Shown here piece by piece: positions 59,311 to 64,000 of a DNA stretch of 64,000 nucleotides (within the stretch, counting starts at the first letter, position 1; every line of letters begins with the position of its first letter). The stretch is taken from positions 1 through 64,000 of the forward strand of contig JAKLKF010000028.1 in assembly GCA_023150805.1 (NCBI GenBank), read 5' to 3'. The notes under the pieces were generated by a model that saw only the letters and a list, made by a program, of their open reading frames with translations, ran no database searches and had not been told where the DNA came from. Source of the stretch: Myxococcota bacterium. Lineage in GTDB: Bacteria; Myxococcota_A; UBA796; UBA2385. Position numbers and translations under genes: made by a program.

Positions 59311-60395
59311 CGCACCTCCACAGCGGGCTCCACAGCGGGCTCCACAGTGGGCTCCACAGCGGGCTCCACAGTGGGCTCCACAGTGGGCTCCACCGTGGGC
59401 GACAGCCGGTCCCGCTCGTCGCCGAAGGCCGCCCGGTAGCCCGCGTGCAGCCCGTCGCAGCCGCGGCCGTACCAGGCACAGCGGTCCTGGTGCACGCAGC
59501 CGAAGCGGAAGCCGTCGGACAGGCGCACCTGGAACTCGTCACGGATCAGCATCTGTGGCTGGTGGTTGTCCAGCTTGTCGCCGTGTCGGCCCAGCAGGCA
59601 GCGCGGGAACCACTTCACCGTCGCCGGGATCCCGGCCGCGTCCAGCCGGTCCAGCGCCAGGAGCAGCGGCGGCATCACCCGCTCCAGGGGCACGAGCTGG
59701 TCCTGCTGGCCGGCCTCGCCCACGTGCAGGAAGCTCCACAGGTGGACCTCGCGCATCCCCAGCTCCGCCTGCAAGGCGGCCAGCTCGGGCAGGACCGCGG
59801 CGTTGTCGGCGCAGACCACCGTGTTGGCCAGCACCCGGGCGCCCAGGTCGTGCAGGTGCTCCACGCCCCGCAGCATCTGCCCGAAGCTGGCTGGCGCGCG
59901 CGTGATGTGCGCGTCCAGCGCGGCGGTCGGCGCGTGCATGCTGACGAAGTACTCGCCGGCGCCGGCCTGGACCAGGGCCGCCGCGAGAGCAGGATCGGAC
60001 AGCCGCCGGGCGTTGGTCTGCAGCCGCACCACCTGGAAGCCACCCAGCTCCCGCGCCTGCCGCACCAGCGCCGGCAGGTCGGGGATCAGCGTGCTCTCCG
60101 CCCCCGAGATCGTCAGCCGCCGGAAGCCCCGCCCCGAGGCCAACGCGGCGGCGTTCGCCTTGTAGACCTCGGCGAAGACGGCGCGGTCGGTGTCCTCCAG
60201 CCGCTGGTCGATCTCCGCCTCGATGATGCAGAAGCGGCAGCGGCTGTTGCAGCGGTAGTTCAGCGCGACGATGAGCGTGTCGTCGTCGGGGTGCCCGCCG
60301 ACCCGGGGGCTGGCCAGGGCCCGCCGCACCATCTCCAGGGACACGCCCAGGCGAGGGTCGGGCAGGGTCAAGCCGTCGAGCGAGGGGCGGCTCAC
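59307..60395 (-). CDS. Radical SAM protein with SPASM-like tail and TVEP repeats
   Basis: 362 residues from a GTG overlapping the previous stop. CNSRCRFC near 49-56 is the cluster motif (NYRCNSRCRFCIIEAE), and TISGAESTLIPD near 93 the SAM site in a variant of GGEP (GAES). FVSMHAPTAALDAH follows. The C-terminus has Cys in FRFGCVHQDRCAWYGRGCDG, a SPASM/twitch-like set. After residue 325 seven tetrapeptides (TVEP/AVEP) form an extended arm. It is likely to modify a peptide or protein and is coupled on both sides. Confidence 0.85.
   Translation of the reverse strand: MSRPSLDGLTLPDPRLGVSLEMVRRALASPRVGGHPDDDTLIVALNYRCNSRCRFCIIEAEIDQRLEDTDRAVFAEVYKANAAALASGRGFRRLTISGAESTLIPDLPALVRQARELGGFQVVRLQTNARRLSDPALAAALVQAGAGEYFVSMHAPTAALDAHITRAPASFGQMLRGVEHLHDLGARVLANTVVCADNAAVLPELAALQAELGMREVHLWSFLHVGEAGQQDQLVPLERVMPPLLLALDRLDAAGIPATVKWFPRCLLGRHGDKLDNHQPQMLIRDEFQVRLSDGFRFGCVHQDRCAWYGRGCDGLHAGYRAAFGDERDRLSPTVEPTVEPTVEPAVEPTVEPAVEPAVEVR
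59316..59399 (-). repeat. Seven 12-bp units encoding TVEP/AVEP
   Basis: Near-identical 12-mers (GCTCCACAGTGG-type on plus) at the C-terminus of the radical SAM gene. Alternating T/A at the first residue. A Pro-rich arm that could extend from the domain as a docking tail. Confidence 0.9.
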
Positions 60396-61324
60396 AGGAA
60401 CCCGTACAGTCCGACCTTGCGGACGGTGACCTGCGAGAGGTCGTGTGCGGGCACCGCGAAGTCCAGGCCCAGGTCCCAGCGCAGGTGGCACAGGTCGTCC
60501 CGCCGCGCGTGGAGCAGGCGGCACAGCGGCCCCGGCCAGCGGCGCGCCATCCATGGCAGGAGCTGGTCGGTGTGCACCCGCGAGAAGTACAGCGCGTCCC
60601 CGTCCCGCTTGTGGGCGAAGCAGATCGTGAAGCAGTCGCACAGCCCCGGGTCGAGCAGGGTGTCCACCGCCGCGGCCCCCCGCGGGCTGTTCTGCACCTG
60701 GGCGCGCACGGCGGCCAGCTCGTCCTGGGCCCGGAAGAACAGGTAGCTGTTCTCCCGCACCAGCTCGCGGCCGGCCACCAGCCAGCTCAGCCCGTCGTAG
60801 CCGTGCACCCGCCGGTCGCCCGGGGTGTAGATGCGGAAGCCCGGGGACCGTCCACTGTCCATGACCTGGGCGTCCAGCTCCAGGCTGCACATCAGGTAGG
60901 CGGCGCGGTGATCGTCGAGCTGGCTGTCCACCTCGAGCACCGGCCGCAGCCCGGCCACCAGGGCGCTGACGCTGCGCGGATCCTGGGGCCCCTTGGGCGT
61001 GCGCTGCCCGTCGCGCGCGAGATCGTACACGTACAGCTCGACCCCGGCCCGCCCGTCGGGGAGCTGCTTGACCCCCCACACCGTCTCGCCCGGGCCCAGC
61101 AGCTCCCGGAAGCGGGTGATCACCGGCCACAGCCCGTCCAGGCCCTCGGTCTCCAGGAACCAGCGCAGCACCGACTCGCTGGCGGCGCGGCCGGCCGGAT
61201 CCGCCGCCGGCGGGTAGGGCCGCCGGATGTAGTCGTGCAGCGGGCCCGGCCCCTGCGGCACCCGCAGCCGGTCCCAGCGGGACAGCTCGGCGGGCGAGGC
61301 GGGCTCGGGGGGCAGGGTGGTCAC
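60392..61324 (-). CDS. Hypothetical operon protein with repeated beta-hairpins (ABBA-fold-like)
   Basis: 310 residues from a GTG (61324), no signal. Hairpin-like units: VWGVKQLPDGRAGVELYVYD, LMCSLELDAQVMDSGRSPGF with RIYTPGD, FTICFAHKRDGDALYFSRVH, and FAVPAHDLSQVTVRKVGLYG. Strands end in Y or K-x-x-Y, as in the protein at 52024 and as in ABBA prenyltransferases, but no family can be assigned. It is encoded 9 nt after the Rieske gene and overlaps the radical SAM gene by 4 nt, so it belongs to the pathway. It could be a transferase or a substrate carrier. Confidence 0.6.
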   Translation of the reverse strand: MTTLPPEPASPAELSRWDRLRVPQGPGPLHDYIRRPYPPAADPAGRAASESVLRWFLETEGLDGLWPVITRFRELLGPGETVWGVKQLPDGRAGVELYVYDLARDGQRTPKGPQDPRSVSALVAGLRPVLEVDSQLDDHRAAYLMCSLELDAQVMDSGRSPGFRIYTPGDRRVHGYDGLSWLVAGRELVRENSYLFFRAQDELAAVRAQVQNSPRGAAAVDTLLDPGLCDCFTICFAHKRDGDALYFSRVHTDQLLPWMARRWPGPLCRLLHARRDDLCHLRWDLGLDFAVPAHDLSQVTVRKVGLYGFL

Positions 61325-61333
61325 GCGGGCAGC

Positions 61334-62404
61334 TTAGTCGGCCGGCAGCCCGGTCCACACCCGGGCGCGCCCCTCCAGCGCGTCGACGAAGCGGCGGCGC
61401 AGGGCCAGGATCGGCGCGTCGGCGGGGCCCAGGTGCTCGCCGGCCAGCGGCGCGCCCGAGCCGTCCCGCAGCACGCCGCACAGCGCCACGTAGTCCTCGA
61501 TCTCGGTCAGGTTGTCCGCCCCCCGCAGCGAGGAGAGCGAGACCTGGCCGGCCAGCACCGCCTGGCCCCGCTCGGCCACCGAGGAGGGCGTGGTCAGCGG
61601 GCGAGGGGACAGCGCGTGCAGCTCGTGACCGGGCACGCTGGCCGGCACATGGGTCACGGCGAAGCTGACGCAGGAGCCCGCGTCCACCGGCACCCGCCAG
61701 ACCAGGTGGTCCCGCCAGCCGGCCGCCTCGCTCACCGGGGTCGGGAAGCACAGCGCGTCGGGCAGCAGCACCCGCACGCGCACCGGCACGGCCGCGGCGG
61801 CCTCGATCGACAGCCCGTCGGGCAGCAGCTCGACGCGGGGCGGCACCGAGGGGTCCAGCAGCCCCGCCAGCCCGCTGCCCTCGTGCGTGACCGGCAGGTG
61901 GGCCAGGTCGCAGGTGTTCTCCAGCCGCAGGAACCAGGGGCAGGGCCAGACCTCGGGCGGCAGGACCCGCAGGGTGCCCGGCTGCTCGAAGGCCGGCCAG
62001 CGCGGCAGCTCGGCGGGGGGACCGTGCCCCAGCCAGGCGAAGACCAGGCCCAGGTGGTCGCGGGCCGGCGCGCTGCGCAGGGGCACCGCCGCGCAGGCGC
62101 CCCCGTCCGGCCGCGCGACGCAGCGCCCGTCGGGCTCCCAGGCCCAGCCGTGGTGCATGCAGGTCAGCGCCTCGCCCTGGACGAAGCCCAGGTGCGTCGC
62201 CGTGCCGCGGTGCGGGCAGGCCGGCCCGAGCAGGGCGGGGGCGCCCGCGTCGGTGCGCAGCAGGGTCCAGCGCTCGCCCAGCACCGTGATGGGCGCCACC
62301 TGTCCCGGGGCGAGGTCCATCGACCGGCACACCGGCTGCCAGGCCGCGCGCAGCAGTCGCCCGCCCGGCGAGGTGGGGGAGAGGTCGGCCCATGGAGAGC
62401 TCAC
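61334..62404 (-). CDS. Rieske non-heme iron oxygenase
   Basis: 356 residues from a GTG overlapping the SGNH stop. Residues about 45-85 hold the Rieske motif CPHRG...CMHHGW (CXH...CXXH), and LENTCDLAHLPVTHEGSG near 175-190 supplies the mononuclear iron ligands (D/N-x3-D-x2-H-x4-H type). Both cofactors are therefore present. It is a ring-hydroxylating-oxygenase-like alpha subunit that accepts electrons from a ferredoxin. The nearest ferredoxin gene is at 7986. Likely hydroxylates or demethylates the operon's product. Confidence 0.9.
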   Translation of the reverse strand: MSSPWADLSPTSPGGRLLRAAWQPVCRSMDLAPGQVAPITVLGERWTLLRTDAGAPALLGPACPHRGTATHLGFVQGEALTCMHHGWAWEPDGRCVARPDGGACAAVPLRSAPARDHLGLVFAWLGHGPPAELPRWPAFEQPGTLRVLPPEVWPCPWFLRLENTCDLAHLPVTHEGSGLAGLLDPSVPPRVELLPDGLSIEAAAAVPVRVRVLLPDALCFPTPVSEAAGWRDHLVWRVPVDAGSCVSFAVTHVPASVPGHELHALSPRPLTTPSSVAERGQAVLAGQVSLSSLRGADNLTEIEDYVALCGVLRDGSGAPLAGEHLGPADAPILALRRRFVDALEGRARVWTGLPAD

Positions 62405-63405
62405 TTGCTCTCCAGCAGCCGGGCCAGCGCCGCCGCCAGGGCCTTGTGGCCGATCGGCGTCGGGTGGCAGCCGTCCAGCGTCTCGCCGTGGACCGCCTCG
62501 TAGCGGACCAGGTCGACGTCGGGGCGCAGGCGGTCCAGCTCGCTCATCACCAGGCTGTACTCGGGCCGCGTACAGACGTCGACCAGCACCGTCTGCGGCG
62601 CCTGGGCCGCCAGGTCCTCCAGCGCCTCCTCGTACGCGGCCACCGTCACCCGCGGCTGCAGGGCCCCCACCCGCCAGGCCAGCACCATCCCCGTTGCCCA
62701 GGGCCGGAACAGCCAGCGCCGGCCCAGCTGCACCAGCCGCAGCTCGCCCGCCGCCCGCCGCGCCTGGCCCAGCGCCCCCTGCCGCTCCGCCATCGCCACC
62801 GCGTCCGGCTCCAGCACCTGGTGCGCCTCGTTGGCGCCGAAGGCCGCGATCAGCACGTCCGGCGGCAGCCGCGGCGCCACCTCGCCCAGCAGCGCCCGCC
62901 CCTGCACGCTGGTGAAGCCCGGCACCGCCAGGTTCAGCACCTGCCAGCCCTCGCCCAGCGCCTCCTCCAGCACGGTCGGCCACGCCTCGTGGTCCTCGAC
63001 CGCCCAGCCGAAGCTGCTGCTGTCGCCCAGGACCAGCACCCGGCGCTCGCCCTCGGGCAGGTCGGCCAGGGGCCGGTCGCGGAAGCCCTCGGGGCTGGTG
63101 CGCACCGTCCAGGGCCGCTGCACGCCCAGGTGCAGCCGCGTCGCCCGCACCTCCAGGTCCGGGCGCAGCCGCCACAGCAGGCGCGGGTCGGGCTGCAGCA
63201 GCAGGTGCGTGTCCACCAGGAAGGCGCCGGCGTCCCGCACCTGCCCGATCGCCTCGTAGCCGTCGGCCCCCGACAGGCGCAGCATGTGGACCGGGTCCTG
63301 GGCCGGCGGGTCGACGAAGCGGCGCGCCACCAGCTCCAGGGCGGCGAAGAGCAGCACCCCGGCGCCGACCTGGAGGATGGCGTTCCGGACGCGGAGGGAC
63401 CTCAT
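62401..63405 (-). CDS. SGNH/GDSL hydrolase with N-terminal membrane anchor
   Basis: 334 residues. A transmembrane segment at about 10-30 (LQVGAGVLLFAALELVARRF) precedes the SGNH domain: VLVLGDSSSFGWAV near 125 (nucleophile Ser), AAFGANEAHQVL (Asn block III) and DGCHPTPIGH (catalytic Asp/His). It hydrolyses or transfers acyl groups, perhaps at the membrane. It is the first gene of the redox operon. The ATG at 63405 lies 7 nt after a TAGGCT and no SD is present, so a leaderless start is likely. Confidence 0.85.
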   Translation of the reverse strand: MRSLRVRNAILQVGAGVLLFAALELVARRFVDPPAQDPVHMLRLSGADGYEAIGQVRDAGAFLVDTHLLLQPDPRLLWRLRPDLEVRATRLHLGVQRPWTVRTSPEGFRDRPLADLPEGERRVLVLGDSSSFGWAVEDHEAWPTVLEEALGEGWQVLNLAVPGFTSVQGRALLGEVAPRLPPDVLIAAFGANEAHQVLEPDAVAMAERQGALGQARRAAGELRLVQLGRRWLFRPWATGMVLAWRVGALQPRVTVAAYEEALEDLAAQAPQTVLVDVCTRPEYSLVMSELDRLRPDVDLVRYEAVHGETLDGCHPTPIGHKALAAALARLLESK

Positions 63406-63412
63406 CGCCCGC

Positions 63413-63418
63413 AGCCTA
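63413..63418 (-). promoter_or_regulatory. -10-like TAGGCT of the redox operon
   Basis: On the minus strand TAGGCT is followed by GCGGGCG and the ATG at 63405, with no SD. It is the best candidate for the single promoter of the operon running to 58480. Inferred. Confidence 0.45.
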
Positions 63419-63531
63419 CCGCGCGCGCTTCCACGCGGCGTCCACACCGCCCGCCTCCACCTTTCACCTGGCGCAGGCACGCAATCCGCTCGGCCGGCGT
63501 ACAAGGGTCCCACCTCTCACCGGAGTCCCCC

Positions 63532-64000
63532 ATGGCCACCTACCGCGAGACCTTCCAGCGCGTGCTCGACGGCGACTACACCGACGCCAGCCCCGAGGAG
63601 CGCACCGCCGCCGTGCGCGAGGTCATCGAGATGGGCGCGGGCGCCGCCGCCATCGTCTCCTTCCAGCCCATCCCCTTCCTGGACCTGGTGCTCGTCTCGC
63701 CCATCCAGATCGGCATGGTCCAGGCCATCGGCCGTGTGCACGGCCACAAGCTCGACCAGAAGTCCGTCCTCGAGATCCTCAGCACCTTCGGCGCCAGCAT
63801 CCTGGCCCAGAACCTGATCATCTCCTCGGCCAAGCTGGTGCCCTTCGCCGGCTGGATCGCCGCCCCCGCCATGGCCTACGCGCTGACCTGGGCCGTCGGC
63901 GAGGTCAGCGACCACTACTTCCGCCACGGCCGCGGCGTCACCCCCGACGAGCTGCGCGAGATGTTCAAGAAGGTCTACCGCGAGAAGAAGGAGGAGAAGG
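63532..64000 (+). CDS. Partial DUF697-like membrane protein
   Basis: 156 codons seen, running off the right edge. ATG 63532; the frame is open to the window end. Residues 25-60 and 80-125 hold hydrophobic helices (GAAAIVSFQPIPFLDLVLVSPIQ, LAQNLIISSAKLVPFAGWIAAP, AMAYALTWAVGEVSDHYF), the order typical of DUF697, a membrane-helix module often attached to or encoded beside GTPases. The C-terminus seen (REMFKKVYREKKEEK) is charged. No GTPase is inside the window. Divergent from the redox operon. Confidence 0.7.
   Translation, partial: MATYRETFQRVLDGDYTDASPEERTAAVREVIEMGAGAAAIVSFQPIPFLDLVLVSPIQIGMVQAIGRVHGHKLDQKSVLEILSTFGASILAQNLIISSAKLVPFAGWIAAPAMAYALTWAVGEVSDHYFRHGRGVTPDELREMFKKVYREKKEEK

Noticed and set aside
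59310-59400. CRISPR-like short repeats
   Set aside because: The 12-bp units have no spacers, are in frame in a gene and encode TVEP/AVEP.

Overview
The window is about 72% G+C bacterial chromosome with coding density above 95%, many GTG starts and almost exclusively G/C third codon positions. The gene content resembles Myxococcota and related former Deltaproteobacteria: MopE-type metal-binding/FG-GAP lipoproteins, many short lipoproteins beginning with the pattern [11 protein letters not shown], VIT/vWA proteins, and a recA with a CTG-N10-CAG operator. This placement is inference from gene families; no rRNA, tRNA, CRISPR array or intact insertion sequence was seen.

Layout. 1-8 kb: a partial Ala-rich repeat protein, a histidine phosphatase, a DsbD-N-like protein, a coupled glycosyltransferase/DUF2064 pair, mpl, recA behind an SOS-type operator, a diacylglycerol-kinase-like lipid kinase and an M50 protease. 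8-11.6 kb: a ferredoxin and alpha/beta hydrolase pair, then a damaged locus where a sucB catalytic domain without its lipoyl half abuts, on the opposite strand, the orphan tail of a Lys/Ala-rich protein. 11.6-21.6 kb: a propeller-amidohydrolase, a DUF1295 membrane enzyme, a CpxP/CpxR/CpxA-like operon, an Nfu_N protein with a histidine-rich linker, a homocysteine methyltransferase and an EamA exporter. 21.6-35.5 kb: cell-envelope proteins (MopE/FG-GAP, YceI, VIT-vWA-propeller, vWA, START-like, patatin, exonuclease-like lipoprotein). 35.5-43.3 kb: a HemN-like radical SAM enzyme coupled to a desaturase, prfC, a second radical SAM enzyme and a c-heme lipoprotein. 43.4-52 kb: a sigma-like/TPR operon, an ABC importer with a nested palindromic operator, an acyltransferase and nrdAB.

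52-63.5 kb is the most unusual part. It holds a radical-SAM/SPASM protein that has lost its CX3CX2C cluster motif, a glycosyltransferase, an arylsulfotransferase-like lipoprotein, another radical SAM enzyme, a degenerate tyrosine recombinase, and a translationally coupled five-gene operon: SGNH hydrolase, Rieske oxygenase, an unrecognised protein with repeated beta-hairpins, a radical SAM enzyme and a 2OG-Fe(II) oxygenase. Three different iron-dependent chemistries under one promoter suggest an uncharacterised modification or biosynthetic pathway. Its substrate cannot be read from sequence.

Promoters show a repeated pattern: a TANNCT hexamer lies either 6-9 nt before a start codon that lacks a Shine-Dalgarno sequence (probably leaderless) or 18-30 nt before it, usually with a Shine-Dalgarno-like sequence in between.
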